A DNA stretch of 64,000 nucleotides from Planctomycetota bacterium (GCA_013349435.1 DUZQ01000007.1:1-64000); one strand, 5' to 3'; counted from the first letter of the stretch, positions 1-10,207 are shown. The notes: generated from the sequence alone by a model not told the origin. Made by a program: numbers and translations.

Positions 1-427
1 GGAATGACAGTAGTCGAACAATTGAGATTCTTCGGCTTCGCCTCAGAACGACACAGGGGACGCCTCAGAATGACAAGATTGCTTATAAGCTTATCAATAA
101 AGCACTTAAAGCCAACACCTGACTCATATAGGTCAGTTTGAGTAAATGAACATAAGACCTTACGGCCGAAGATTATACCGAACGTTTGCAATTTTACAAG
201 ATAATATCCCGGCCAAAATCTGCGGGCTTTTTCACCAGAACAGGCAACATTTTTTCTGTAAAAGTTATTTTTTGCCAAATCGGATTTTATTTGAAAATGG
301 AACGTTCGACTATTAATATAATCGCTTATTCCCTGGGGACTTGCGGTGGTGGCTGATGTGGTATCCAGCATCAGGGCAAAACCGGGTCTTAATTTATCAG
401 ATTTTCAGTTTTTCGAAAGGAGCAGAG

Positions 428-835
428 ATGTCTAACGCAAAGAAGACGGTGGTGTTTATTTTGGTGGCCGCTGTGGTGTTTTGTGCGGCCGGTTGTATGG
501 AGAAGAAGATTAAGCGTGTTGGTATGGTGGTGGGAATTCGGCCGGATGTGATAGATGAATACAAGCGTCTGCACGCCGATGACAATCCGGGGGTCCGGGA
601 TCTGTTGAATAAATACAACATGCATAACTTCTCCATCTTCCTGCATAAGATTGACGGTAAGTGGTATGAGTTCGGCTACTACGAATACACCGGTGACGAC
701 TTCGAGGCGGACATGGCCAAACTGGACGCCGAGCCGCGTAACAAGGCGTGGCTTAAGGTCTGCGACCCGATGCAGGTCCCTCTTGCGGGTGAGAAGGGCT
801 GGGCTGAGATGGAACAGGTTTACTATAATCCATAG
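428..835 (+). CDS. L-rhamnose mutarotase-like (DUF718/RhaM family) lipoprotein
   Basis: ORF with AAAGGAG RBS before ATG 428; N-terminal signal ending VVFCAAGC (lipobox-like); body VVGIRPDVIDEYKRLH...YEFGYYEY...WLKVCDPMQ resembles RhaM dimeric alpha/beta barrel. Confidence 0.75.
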   Translation: MSNAKKTVVFILVAAVVFCAAGCMEKKIKRVGMVVGIRPDVIDEYKRLHADDNPGVRDLLNKYNMHNFSIFLHKIDGKWYEFGYYEYTGDDFEADMAKLDAEPRNKAWLKVCDPMQVPLAGEKGWAEMEQVYYNP

Positions 836-1152
836 AGCGCGGTTAGCGGCAGACAATTTGAGATTGTTCACAATCGGTTCCTGAACCCGGCGGCATCCGG
901 CGTTGTGGATTCATATTTGAATAACTCTTTATGGGGGTAGTCAGATGCAGGGATGGTTGAACAATGTATGCGCCCGTATTGCGCTTTTTCGAAGGTGCTC
1001 TTAAGAACCGGGAGAATCTTGCAGATGTTGAGCTTAGGTCTTAGAAACGATTTTTCCCGGCGCTACAGACAGGCGGGTATTTTTGACAAAGACTCAACCG
1101 AAATGAGCATAAAAGCCAATACCGGTAAGATTGAGTCGGCAAAGGTGGCAAA

Positions 1153-1278
1153 ATGAAAAAGCTGGTTATTGTGATAATAGTTTTGCTGGTGGCTCTGTTC
1201 CTTGCGCTCCGGTCGGAAAGGGTACAGGATTTTCTTGACAGGTTCAGCAAAACACACAAGGTAAATCTGATTCAGTAA
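1153..1278 (+). CDS. small 41-aa single-pass membrane protein (candidate)
   Basis: ATG 1153, MKKLVIVIIVLLVALFLALRSERVQDFLDRFSKTHKVNLIQ; hydrophobic helix then charged tail; below the ORF-track cutoff. Confidence 0.4.
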   Translation: MKKLVIVIIVLLVALFLALRSERVQDFLDRFSKTHKVNLIQ

Positions 1279-1347
1279 ATTGACGAGCACCTGGTTTCTT
1301 AAACGGAAGCGAATTTGTGCAGGCCGATTGCGTTGTGTGGGCAGGTA

Positions 1348-2202
1348 TCAGGATATACGTCTGAGGATCGGCTTTGCGGCGGGCTTATATTTTTTTAGAA
1401 ATTCGAGCCAGTTCGACCATGCATTTCTGTAAATTTCGCCGGAGAAGAGGAAACCGTCATTGTGTGTGCCGGATATCTCGACAAATTCTTTCGGCTCGTT
1501 AGCGGCGTCGTAGAGTCTCAGGCCGAACTCGAATGGTATGACCTCGTCGTTTCTGCTGTGAATAATCAGTAAAGGCAGGTGTATATTGCGGACGTAATCG
1601 ATAGTCGGATAGCTGTAGATAGCGGCCAGTCGAACGGGCATATAGGGGTAGAATTTTTTTCCGATGTCCACGTATGAGGTGAAGCTGCTTTCGATGACAA
1701 GCGCTTTGGCATCGACCTTTGTTGTGAGGTATGCAGCAATACTTCCGCCGAGCGACCTGCCGAAAAGTATGATTTTTTCGGGATTGATTTTTTTGTTTTT
1801 TGTAAGCCAATTGTATGCGGCCTTGGCATCCCGGTATGTACCGGCCTCTGAGGGCTTGCCTTCGCTTGCGCCGTAGCCGCGGTAATCAAAGATGAAGCAG
1901 TTCAGGCCGAGTTCGTTGAGAATGTTTATTGTGTCGAGGCGATGTGTCATATTTCCGCCGTTTCCGTGGCAGAACAGGACGGTGAAGTCGGCTTTTTCGG
2001 CGGGTATATACCATGCCGACAGTTTCAATCGGTCTTCCGTCTCGAAGACGACTTGTTCGAAGGGCAGGTTTATATCTGCGGGATTGTAGGGTACCTGTCC
2101 GACGGGACTGTAGAGAAATGAGGACTGCATAAAGAACAGGGCCATCGCAAGGATGGCGTATGCGAGTAAAACGACCAGTAAAATCGACCACCATATCGAC
2201 AT
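1348..2202 (-). CDS. alpha/beta hydrolase (serine aminopeptidase S33-like)
   Basis: FCHGNGGN, FDYRGYGASEG, GRSLGGS nucleophile elbow; N-terminal TM; start ATG 2202 (AAAGG RBS) or GTG 2226. Confidence 0.8.
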   Translation of the reverse strand: MSIWWSILLVVLLAYAILAMALFFMQSSFLYSPVGQVPYNPADINLPFEQVVFETEDRLKLSAWYIPAEKADFTVLFCHGNGGNMTHRLDTINILNELGLNCFIFDYRGYGASEGKPSEAGTYRDAKAAYNWLTKNKKINPEKIILFGRSLGGSIAAYLTTKVDAKALVIESSFTSYVDIGKKFYPYMPVRLAAIYSYPTIDYVRNIHLPLLIIHSRNDEVIPFEFGLRLYDAANEPKEFVEISGTHNDGFLFSGEIYRNAWSNWLEFLKKYKPAAKPILRRIS

Positions 2203-2292
2203 TATCGAGCCTTTTGGAGTTTTCACGACGGTTCACCTTTGTGGAACCATTTTAATTTGCCGGGTGCTTTAAGACAAGCTATAATTTCCATT

Positions 2293-3357
2293 ATGATTAA
2301 AAGGCGAAAAACGAGAGTCGTCAAGGTCGATTCGGTGCGAATCGGTTCGCCCTGGCCGATTGTGATTCAGTCAATGACGAAGGTCGCGACGAGTGATGTT
2401 GCCCGGTGCTTAAGGCAGGTGCGCAGGTTAGCCTCGGCGGGTTGCTCGGTTGTTCGGATTGCCGTGCCCACCAAGGCCGATAGTGTCGCCTTTGCAAAAA
2501 TCGTTGAGAAGGTGAGCGTGCCGTTGATTGCGGACATTCATTTTTCTGCGGCAAGGGCAATAGAGGCGATTGAAGCGGGCGCGGCGAAGATTCGTCTCAA
2601 TCCGGGAAATATCAAAAATCGAGCCGATATCCTTCGAATCATCGAGTCGGCGAAGGCTCACGGCGCAGCGGTCCGGATAGGGGTTAATGAAGCGAGCATC
2701 CGCGACCTGAAAAAAGCTGATGTGCCTGCGGGAAAACGCGTGGGGCTGATGCTGAAGGAGATGACAAAATATGTTCGTTTGTTTGAGAAGGCCGGATTCA
2801 GCGATATTGTTCTGAGTGCGAAAAGCGCCGATGTTGCGCGGACGATAGAGGTCAACCGGCAAATTGCCGAAAAGTTCAGCTATCCGATACACTTAGGTCT
2901 TACACATGCGGGATTAGCTGAAGATGCCAAAACAGCTTCAGCGGTTGCTATTGGTACTCTTTTGGCCGAGGGTATTGGAGATACGATACGGGTAAGTGTT
3001 GCGGGCGATTCTGTGCAGGAAGTCCTGATTGCCAAAGAGATACTGAAGTCGTTAGGTCTTTATAAGCCCAATAAACCCGAGCTTATAGTTTGTCCGACCT
3101 GCGGGAGGTGTCAGATTGATGTTGTCAAATTAGCCCGGCAGGTGAAACGAGTACTTAAAGACGTCAACAGACCCATCCGGGTGGCGGTGATGGGATGCGT
3201 TGTGAACGGTCCGGGTGAGGCGGCTGACGCGGATTTGGCTATTTGTGCGGCCAAGGGCAGAGGCTTTATCTACCGGCACGGCAGGAAAATAAAAACTGTT
3301 TCGGCAAACAAGCTTATTGCTGCCTTAAGCATAGAACTGAAAGGCCTGAGGCATTAA
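2293..3357 (+). CDS. ispG: 4-hydroxy-3-methylbut-2-enyl diphosphate synthase
   Basis: MIKRRKTRVVKVDSVRIGSPWPIVIQSMT...CPTCGRCQ...VMGCVVNGPGEA, typical IspG/GcpE. Confidence 0.95.
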   Translation: MIKRRKTRVVKVDSVRIGSPWPIVIQSMTKVATSDVARCLRQVRRLASAGCSVVRIAVPTKADSVAFAKIVEKVSVPLIADIHFSAARAIEAIEAGAAKIRLNPGNIKNRADILRIIESAKAHGAAVRIGVNEASIRDLKKADVPAGKRVGLMLKEMTKYVRLFEKAGFSDIVLSAKSADVARTIEVNRQIAEKFSYPIHLGLTHAGLAEDAKTASAVAIGTLLAEGIGDTIRVSVAGDSVQEVLIAKEILKSLGLYKPNKPELIVCPTCGRCQIDVVKLARQVKRVLKDVNRPIRVAVMGCVVNGPGEAADADLAICAAKGRGFIYRHGRKIKTVSANKLIAALSIELKGLRH

Positions 3358-3602
3358 TTCGGACGCTTTTATTTTACAGTTACGCAGGCCTGTGGATTAA
3401 AGTGATTTGTCCTCATCTCAAGGCCAATTGCAATCTTTTGGCTGGAAAATACCCGTTTTAAGTGAAAAAAGGGTTGTATTTATGTTCCGAACCGTTATAA
3501 ATACCGCGTGGGTAAAAGAGTCGGCGTTTTTATGCCGATATAATAATTTATCGACTCTAAATCTGCTTAATTTTCGAATTTTATCAATTTAAGGAAATAA
3601 TT

Positions 3603-5243
3603 ATGAGCGAGTATTCAGTAAGCCCGGCGGGTGAAAAGTTTCAAATACCACAGGAAAGCGAATACGCCGTTGAGTTGAAGCGAGTGGAAGACCTTGTCGA
3701 AGCCGCCCGCGGCGAAGGTAAGGAGATAGTAGTTGTGATGGGTGTGGGCTTTGTCGGAGCGGTAATGGCGGCGATAGTAGCTGATACGGTTGATAAGGAA
3801 ACCGGCAGGCCGAGCAAGTTTGTCATCGGCTGTCAGCGTCCGAGCACACGCAGCTACTGGAAGATACCCCTGCTGAACCGGGGACAGTCGCCGGTAAAGG
3901 CCGAGGACCCGGAGGTTGACCCGATGATTTCGCGGTGTGTGCTTGAGAAGAAAACACTCACCGCAACATATAACAGTGACTGCCTGAAGTTTGCTGATTG
4001 CGTGGTTGTCGATGTGCAGTGCGACTACAGCAAACGCGACCTGGGGAATCTGAGGACCGGCGAGGCGGAGATGAAGGCGCTGGAGGCGACGATAAAGACT
4101 ATCGGCGAAAAGGTTGAACCGCATTGCCTGACTCTGATTGAAACTACCGTCGCACCGGGTACGACGGAGTTTGTCGCCTGGCCTATTATGAAAAAGGCGT
4201 TTGCGGCCCGCGGGATTGATTCGGAGCCGCTTCTTGCTCACAGCTTTGAGAGGGTTATGCCGGGCAGGCAATATGTTTCGAGTATCCGCGATTTCTGGCG
4301 GGTCTGCTCGGGGTGTAATGCCGAGGCGCGGAGGCTGGTGGAGAAATTCCTGCACGAGGTGCTGAATACCACCGATTATCCTTTGACCGTAATGGACAGG
4401 CCGATAGAGTCTGAAACGACCAAGATTGTGGAAAACTCCTACCGGGCGACGATTCTGGCATATCTTGATGAGTGGTCGCTGTTTGCGGAGCGCAACGGCG
4501 TTGACCTTATCAAGGTTATAAAGGCAATCAAGATGCGGCCGACTCACAGTAATATGATATTTCCCGGTCCGGGTATAGGGGGCTATTGTCTGCCCAAGGA
4601 CGGTGGATTGGGTTATTGGGCGTACAAGCACATCTTAGGCTTCGAGGATGATATATTTAAGATTACGACCGCCGCGATTAACATAAACGACACTCGTGGC
4701 CTTCATGTCGCCCAGCTTACCCGTGATGCGCTTCGTAATATGGGCAGGTATATCGCAGGTGCCGATGTGCTTCTTTGTGGTGCGAGTTATAGGCAGGATG
4801 TGGCCGATACGCGCTACAGCGGCTCGGAAATAGTCGTGCGCAAACTGACGGAGATGGGAGCCGAGATGCACGTTCACGACCCATATCTTGAGCACTGGTA
4901 TGAACTGGAAAATCAGGACGTATATCCATCGCCGGGACACTCATGGTCGAGATTTTTCCGCAATCAGGATGGACTTGTCAATATCCGAGTCCAAAAGGAC
5001 CTTTCCGAGGCGCTCAAGGGCGCCGAAGCCCTGATTTTAGCTGTGCCTCATGAGCCATACCTTGACCTTGACCCGGACAAAATTGTCGAATGGGCAGAGG
5101 GGCCGTTGGCTGTGATAGACTGCTTCGGCATATTAGACGATGCCAGGATAAAAAGATACTTCGAATTGGGTTGTGAGGTAAAGGCACTTGGCCGAGGACA
5201 TATCCAGAGAATAAAAGAGCAAGTCAGGAGCGAGGCAAAATAA
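3603..5243 (+). CDS. UDP-glucose/GDP-mannose dehydrogenase family protein
   Basis: VVVMGVGFVGAVMA Rossmann, IETTVAPGTTE, PGPGIGGYCLPKDGG catalytic Cys motif. Confidence 0.85.
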   Translation: MSEYSVSPAGEKFQIPQESEYAVELKRVEDLVEAARGEGKEIVVVMGVGFVGAVMAAIVADTVDKETGRPSKFVIGCQRPSTRSYWKIPLLNRGQSPVKAEDPEVDPMISRCVLEKKTLTATYNSDCLKFADCVVVDVQCDYSKRDLGNLRTGEAEMKALEATIKTIGEKVEPHCLTLIETTVAPGTTEFVAWPIMKKAFAARGIDSEPLLAHSFERVMPGRQYVSSIRDFWRVCSGCNAEARRLVEKFLHEVLNTTDYPLTVMDRPIESETTKIVENSYRATILAYLDEWSLFAERNGVDLIKVIKAIKMRPTHSNMIFPGPGIGGYCLPKDGGLGYWAYKHILGFEDDIFKITTAAININDTRGLHVAQLTRDALRNMGRYIAGADVLLCGASYRQDVADTRYSGSEIVVRKLTEMGAEMHVHDPYLEHWYELENQDVYPSPGHSWSRFFRNQDGLVNIRVQKDLSEALKGAEALILAVPHEPYLDLDPDKIVEWAEGPLAVIDCFGILDDARIKRYFELGCEVKALGRGHIQRIKEQVRSEAK

Positions 5244-5244
5244 G

Positions 5245-5272
5245 AACCCCACGTAAAACGTGGGGCTAAATA
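5245..5272 (+). repeat. REP-like hairpin, family A
   Basis: AACCCCACGT-AAA-ACGTGGGGCTAAATA, perfect 8-bp stem. Confidence 0.75.
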
Positions 5273-5288
5273 ATTTGCAGGCATCTAT

Positions 5289-5318
5289 CGGGCGGCTTGC
5301 GCCGCCGCGCTTCTGTTG
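5289..5318 (+). repeat. REP-like hairpin, family B
   Basis: CGGGCGGC-TTGC-GCCGCCGCGCTTCTGTTG. Confidence 0.7.
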
Positions 5319-5410
5319 TTATGATGCGCCGGTGCGCTTATATCCCTTTATTGTTAATTTGCCCCGTTGCTTACGGTTCATTCGGCAAGCTCAAGACAGG
5401 GCGGGCTTTG

Positions 5411-6037
5411 TTAGGAGTCTTTTTCCATTTCTGCCAGGCCGTCGAGGCAAAGTTGCGACCATGTCTCCATAGAGTCGCGGACGTCGTTTAGCTCGTCAAT
5501 ACTCATAAAAGCCATGCGGGTTATCATCTGCTCACGTTTTGAAACCTTATCCGAGTCGAGGGTCCAGAGGTGAACAATTCCCAGGTGAACGCTTCCGACT
5601 TCGTTGGAGTCATCGTTTAAGAGAGCAACAATTCGGTCGGTGTATTTTGCTTCGACTACTACTTCTTCGTTTACTTCCCTTTCAACGGCGGCGCGGTACA
5701 TTTGGCGAAAATCAGTATCAAACAATGGTACTTCGTTGTCGATGGGGTTTATGTGGCCTCCAATGCCGATGGACCTTAAGTCAACAAGCCTGGTTTCTCC
5801 GGCTTTCTTGCCCCGTACGTAACTGAGATACCTGTCGTTATAACTCATTATAACGTATGGAATGAGCTGCTTATATGATGGGTCTTTTTCTGCGCGGGAT
5901 CTGGGCATAAACTTAAGAACGCCCGGGGCAAAAAAGCGGGCAAGATACCGGTCCACGTCAAATTGCAGACCGTTAAATGTTCCGGCCTGTTCAAAAACTT
6001 TTCGCTCAAGAACCAATACTTGTTCTTCCGGGGGCAT
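5411..6037 (-). CDS. NUDIX-like predicted phosphoesterase (COG4112-like)
   Basis: SIGIGGHINPID...AAVEREVNEEV, extended Nudix box. Confidence 0.7.
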   Translation of the reverse strand: MPPEEQVLVLERKVFEQAGTFNGLQFDVDRYLARFFAPGVLKFMPRSRAEKDPSYKQLIPYVIMSYNDRYLSYVRGKKAGETRLVDLRSIGIGGHINPIDNEVPLFDTDFRQMYRAAVEREVNEEVVVEAKYTDRIVALLNDDSNEVGSVHLGIVHLWTLDSDKVSKREQMITRMAFMSIDELNDVRDSMETWSQLCLDGLAEMEKDS

Positions 6038-6369
6038 TATGCAACCTTTATATAAACTCAAAACCGTTAATGAATATCATTAAGAGTCTATGTTGTTTTT
6101 TCGTTTTAGTCAAGATATGGTTCTCAGATTAGATTTGTTCTTTGATATTGCTTAAGGATTTTTTGAGAGGCTTTTTTGAAAAGGTCGGGGGGGTGAGTCC
6201 AGCGGCGCAGGTTTCATCAAGACCGAAGCGAAAACGGCCGGCACCGCCAAAATGAAACAGCCTCTATAATTGTTTTGGTTTTGGTTTCATTTGAAATGGA
6301 CTTTAGCCGATAAAACGGTTATACTGCTTGTAATGTTTAGACACATCTTTTCGGACAAAGGGAACCGAT

Positions 6370-8220
6370 ATGTGTGGGATAGTGGCGTATCTGGGCCAAA
6401 AAAAGGCCCAGCCGATACTGATAGAGGGGCTAAAACGGCTCGAATATCGCGGCTATGACTCGGCTGGTATCGCACTATTGAAAGGTGATGCCTTTATTAT
6501 CAATAAAACCGCCGGCCGAATCAGCACCCTCGACGAGATACTTCCCGCCGAGCCGCCGGTTACGGGTCTCGGTATCGGGCATACCAGATGGGCCACTCAC
6601 GGAGCACCGAATACAACTAATGCTCACCCGCACATTGACTATACTTCTAAAATTACCGTCGTGCACAACGGGATAATAGAGAATTATTCCACGCTTAAGA
6701 AATGGCTCATCGAAAAAGGAGTTGTTTTTTCCACGGAAACCGACACCGAGGTGATAGCCAATCTGATTGGATATTTCTATTCGAGCGGCGACGGCAGCGA
6801 AGGCCAGAACAGATTCGAATGGTCGGTCCAGCAGGCGCTTAACGAGCTTTACGGCACATACGGACTTGCAATTATTTGTGCGGACTATCCCAACATGCTC
6901 ATAGGTGCCAAGAAAGGTTCCCCGTTGATCCTGGGTGTCGGCGAGAACGAGTATGTGATTGCCTCGGACGCGTCAGCGATTGTCGAGCACACAACCCAGG
7001 CGATATACCTTGCCGACAACGAGATGGTTACCATCACAGCCGATGGATTTCACACAATGACTATTGACAACGTTGCTGTGAGCAAGGACCTCAAGAATAT
7101 CGAATTTTCCTTAGAGCAGATAGAATTAGCCGGATTCGACCATTATATGCTGAAGGAAATCACCGAACAGCCTACGGCTCTGGCAACGTGTCTGGGCGGA
7201 AGGGTCGATGTAAAAAGCGCCAGGGTGGTATTGGGAGGAATACAATCGCACCTGCGCGAGCTTACACGAGCCAAACGAGTCATTCTTACCGCCTGTGGAA
7301 CCGCCTGGCACGCGGCCCTGGTGGGTGAATTTCTCTTCGAGCAACTGGCACGAATACCATCTGAGGTCGAATACGCCAGCGAGTTTCGATACCGCAATCC
7401 GATAATCAATGACGGCACTATTGTCATAGCCATCAGCCAGTCTGGCGAGACAGCCGACACTCTGGCTGCAATCGAGCTGGCAAAGGAGCGCGGTGCGATT
7501 GTCCTGGGTATCGTAAACGTGGTCGGCTCCACAATTGCAAGGACCACAAACGCCGGCATATATCTGAGGGTCGGGCCGGAAATCGGCGTCGCCAGTACAA
7601 AGGCCTTTACCGGTCAGGTAGCGGTTCTTGCGATGTTGGCGATTGAATTGGGTCGCAGAAGACACCTCGCGAGCGATTACGCCGCCGACCTGCTCGCGAA
7701 ACTCGTGGAAATTCCTGAGAAAATCAAAGAGATTCTTTCGCAGTCGGCCTACATAAAAGAAATCGCCCAGGCAAACATCGATAAAGAAAACTGGCTCTTC
7801 TTAGGCAGAGGGCTCAATTACCCCGTTGCCCTGGAAGGTGCTTTGAAGCTGAAGGAGATAAGCTACATTCACGCCGAGGGTCTTCCCGCCGCGGAGATGA
7901 AGCACGGTCCCATCGCACTTATCACCGAGCGTATGCCGGGTGTTTTTATAGCCACCAAGAGCACCCAATACGAGAAAATCATCGGTAATATCGAAGAGGT
8001 GCGCGCCCGGGGCGGAAAAACCATTATTGTCGCAACAGAAGGCGACGAACAAATCAAGCCGTATGCCGACCACCTTATCAGCATTCCCGATGTGGTTGAC
8101 TGTCTCCAGCCTATGGTTACTGTGATACCCCTGCAGTTGCTGGCCTATCACGCCGCCGTGCTCAGAGGCCATGACGTTGACAAACCCAGGAATCTGGCCA
8201 AAAGTGTAACGGTAGAGTAA
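6370..8220 (+). CDS. glmS: glutamine--fructose-6-phosphate aminotransferase (isomerizing)
   Basis: MCGIVAYLG N-terminal Cys; two SIS domains; C-terminal DKPRNLAKSVTVE. Confidence 0.97.
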   Translation: MCGIVAYLGQKKAQPILIEGLKRLEYRGYDSAGIALLKGDAFIINKTAGRISTLDEILPAEPPVTGLGIGHTRWATHGAPNTTNAHPHIDYTSKITVVHNGIIENYSTLKKWLIEKGVVFSTETDTEVIANLIGYFYSSGDGSEGQNRFEWSVQQALNELYGTYGLAIICADYPNMLIGAKKGSPLILGVGENEYVIASDASAIVEHTTQAIYLADNEMVTITADGFHTMTIDNVAVSKDLKNIEFSLEQIELAGFDHYMLKEITEQPTALATCLGGRVDVKSARVVLGGIQSHLRELTRAKRVILTACGTAWHAALVGEFLFEQLARIPSEVEYASEFRYRNPIINDGTIVIAISQSGETADTLAAIELAKERGAIVLGIVNVVGSTIARTTNAGIYLRVGPEIGVASTKAFTGQVAVLAMLAIELGRRRHLASDYAADLLAKLVEIPEKIKEILSQSAYIKEIAQANIDKENWLFLGRGLNYPVALEGALKLKEISYIHAEGLPAAEMKHGPIALITERMPGVFIATKSTQYEKIIGNIEEVRARGGKTIIVATEGDEQIKPYADHLISIPDVVDCLQPMVTVIPLQLLAYHAAVLRGHDVDKPRNLAKSVTVE

Positions 8221-8498
8221 AGTAGTCGCTCGTAACTCGTAGCTCGTGAATCGCATATCGTATTTAGTTTGCTGCAAAGAACAGAGAACAAAGTACTTAA
8301 CCCGCATTTCTCACAGAACCGTTGAAAAAGGCCCCTTGTTCTGGTCAACTAATATCAACTTCAGTTAATTCGGGCCGGTTGCTCTCTGCGTCATTGCGAA
8401 CCCGTTCGGCTATGCTCCTTCGGCAAAGCGAAGGACAGGTCGGGGCGGGCTTTTACACTGCCCTGTGTCACGCCGGACTTGATCCGGCATCCGGAAGG

Positions 8499-8862
8499 AC
8501 TGGATACCGGCTCGGAGGCCGGTATGACAAAAGCGTCGGGCACAGAAGCCGAGCCGCGCAAGCGGCCGAATCAAAGGGTGGAATAACAGAATTGTCTTTC
8601 GGGCGGCTTGCGCCGCCGCGCTTCTGTTTTTTTTGTTTGCGCCGCCGCGCTTCTGTTTTTTGGTTTGTGCCGCCGCGTTTTTGTTTTGGTGATTCGATTG
8701 TCATGCCGGATTTGCCTGCCCTCCGTAGCCTCGTGCGAAGGCCGGTTCCGGCAACCAGAAAAACTGGATACCGGCTCGGAGGCCGGTGTGACAAAAGCGT
8801 CGGGCACAGAAGCCGGGCCGTGCGATAATATCAACAGAAGCCGAGCCGCGCAAGCGGCCGAA
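8499..8862. repeat. nested repeat cluster: family B hairpins and a ~58-bp direct repeat
   Basis: family B copies at 8542-8571 (inv), 8600-8627, partial 8636-8657 and 8667-8685, 8833-8862 (inv); direct repeat ACTGGATACCGGCTCGGAGGCCGGT[A/G]TGACAAAAGCGTCGGGCACAGAAGCCG[A/G]GCCG at 8499-8556 and 8763-8820. Confidence 0.75.
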
Positions 8863-9069
8863 TCCGGCATTAGACATAACACATAAAGCATCACGTAATA
8901 CGAGACACGAGAACCGAGACACGAGCGACGAGCGACGAATATGCTCTGAGTGCCCCACTATCATCCTGTGGGTACTGTTAAAACCTCTCAAAATCACAAG
9001 CTGTGAGAAATGCGGATTAACCAGGGATTTTGCATTTTTCAAGACTTCCATTCGCTCAGGCTTTGCTCA

Positions 9070-9792
9070 TCAAGTGGGCCAAATCAGAAGCTTTAGTGCG
9101 ATGAGCAGCAAAAAGCCGGCTATTACTGTTCTGAAACGAGCCTGAGGGATTCTGTCAACGATTCTCTTTGCCAGCTTTGCACCAAGAAACGAAGCAATGA
9201 CGGCAGGAGGTAATATCCAAAAGCCGATTGATTCAAGGTGTGCTCCCCCGGCCAGGTACGTCGTTAATCTGGTCGTATCGACAGCCAGGGCGATCGCGCC
9301 GGCAGTGGAAATATAGACGGCCTTTGGGAGGTCAAAGGCAGAAAGGAAAAGTGCTCGAACGGCGCCACCGATTCCGAACACACCAGCCATAAAGCCCGAT
9401 GCCGCACCACCACAAATGCTCGTCAGGATACCCCTGCTTACTTTAAAGGAGCTTTTGGCGAACAGGTAAATCACATAGGCGATTATGAATGCTCCAAGGG
9501 CTCGCGATAGGACCTGCGGCGTTATCCGGAACATCAACAACGCCCCCAGGAAGCTTGCCAGGATACCGGGCAAACCAAAGGTCAAGGTAATCTTCCACCT
9601 GAAGCCGTGTTTGAACAGTATCACCTTCCAGAGGTTACCGAACCAGTGGATTATACCGACAAAGAGCAGTGTCTCCGGTGCGGGGTAAAATACGAGCATC
9701 ACCGGTACCATTATTGTTGATGTGCCGAAGCCGGTAATCGTCCCGACCGCAGAGGCGATAACAACCACTATTATGACCAGACCAAGATGCAT
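9070..9792 (-). CDS. TauE/SafE family sulfite/anion exporter
   Basis: Polytopic; GTITGFGTSTIMVPV and GGAASGFMAGVFGIGG repeats typical of TauE/SafE. Confidence 0.85.
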   Translation of the reverse strand: MHLGLVIIVVVIASAVGTITGFGTSTIMVPVMLVFYPAPETLLFVGIIHWFGNLWKVILFKHGFRWKITLTFGLPGILASFLGALLMFRITPQVLSRALGAFIIAYVIYLFAKSSFKVSRGILTSICGGAASGFMAGVFGIGGAVRALFLSAFDLPKAVYISTAGAIALAVDTTRLTTYLAGGAHLESIGFWILPPAVIASFLGAKLAKRIVDRIPQARFRTVIAGFLLLIALKLLIWPT

Positions 9793-9954
9793 TCGAGAGA
9801 ACCTGTTAGTTGTGAGCTTTGAGTTTTTAGTTTTGAGTTATAAAAAAACGGCGGGGAAAATATATTTATAAATCACCCCTTTTTACCTTTTCAGCAGTCA
9901 AAAAATTTTTGCCGCTGGTGGTCATTCAAATCGGTGCTGGTTCAGTTAGAAGGA

Positions 9955-10074
9955 TTAAGATTCTTTTTCTTCACACGTGCACTCGGCCGGAGGTTTGCCG
10001 CAGCCGGTACAAAGGCCGTCTTCAACCTCGGCTCCACACACGGCGCAAGGCGTACATCCACAAGATTCACACAT
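9955..10074 (-). CDS. 39-aa cysteine-rich (zinc-ribbon-like) small protein
   Basis: MCESCGCTPCAVCGAEVEDGLCTGCGKPPAECTCEEKES, 9 Cys; AAAGGG RBS upstream; not in the ORF track. Confidence 0.7.
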   Translation of the reverse strand: MCESCGCTPCAVCGAEVEDGLCTGCGKPPAECTCEEKES

Positions 10075-10207
10075 AATCGGGCCCTTTCAGACTTAAACAA
10101 AACCAGTAACGATTATAAGATATTTGACAACCGAGGCAATGCAAATTACAGATAATTTTGAAGGGAATAATTTGACGGCCGGCTGAAGGGCATATAAACT
10201 GTCTTGT

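Noticed and set aside
3615-4631. 338-aa minus-strand ORF
   Set aside because: Antisense of the nucleotide-sugar dehydrogenase gene.
6180-6369. glmS ribozyme upstream of glmS
   Set aside because: Could not match the conserved glmS ribozyme core by eye; reported only as a structured-leader candidate.
8322-8828. 168-aa plus-strand ORF and overlapping minus-strand ORFs
   Set aside because: Composed of dispersed hairpin and direct repeats; no conserved protein motif.
9934-10155. 73-aa plus-strand ORF
   Set aside because: Opposite strand of the Cys-rich minus-strand small protein; no protein-like features.
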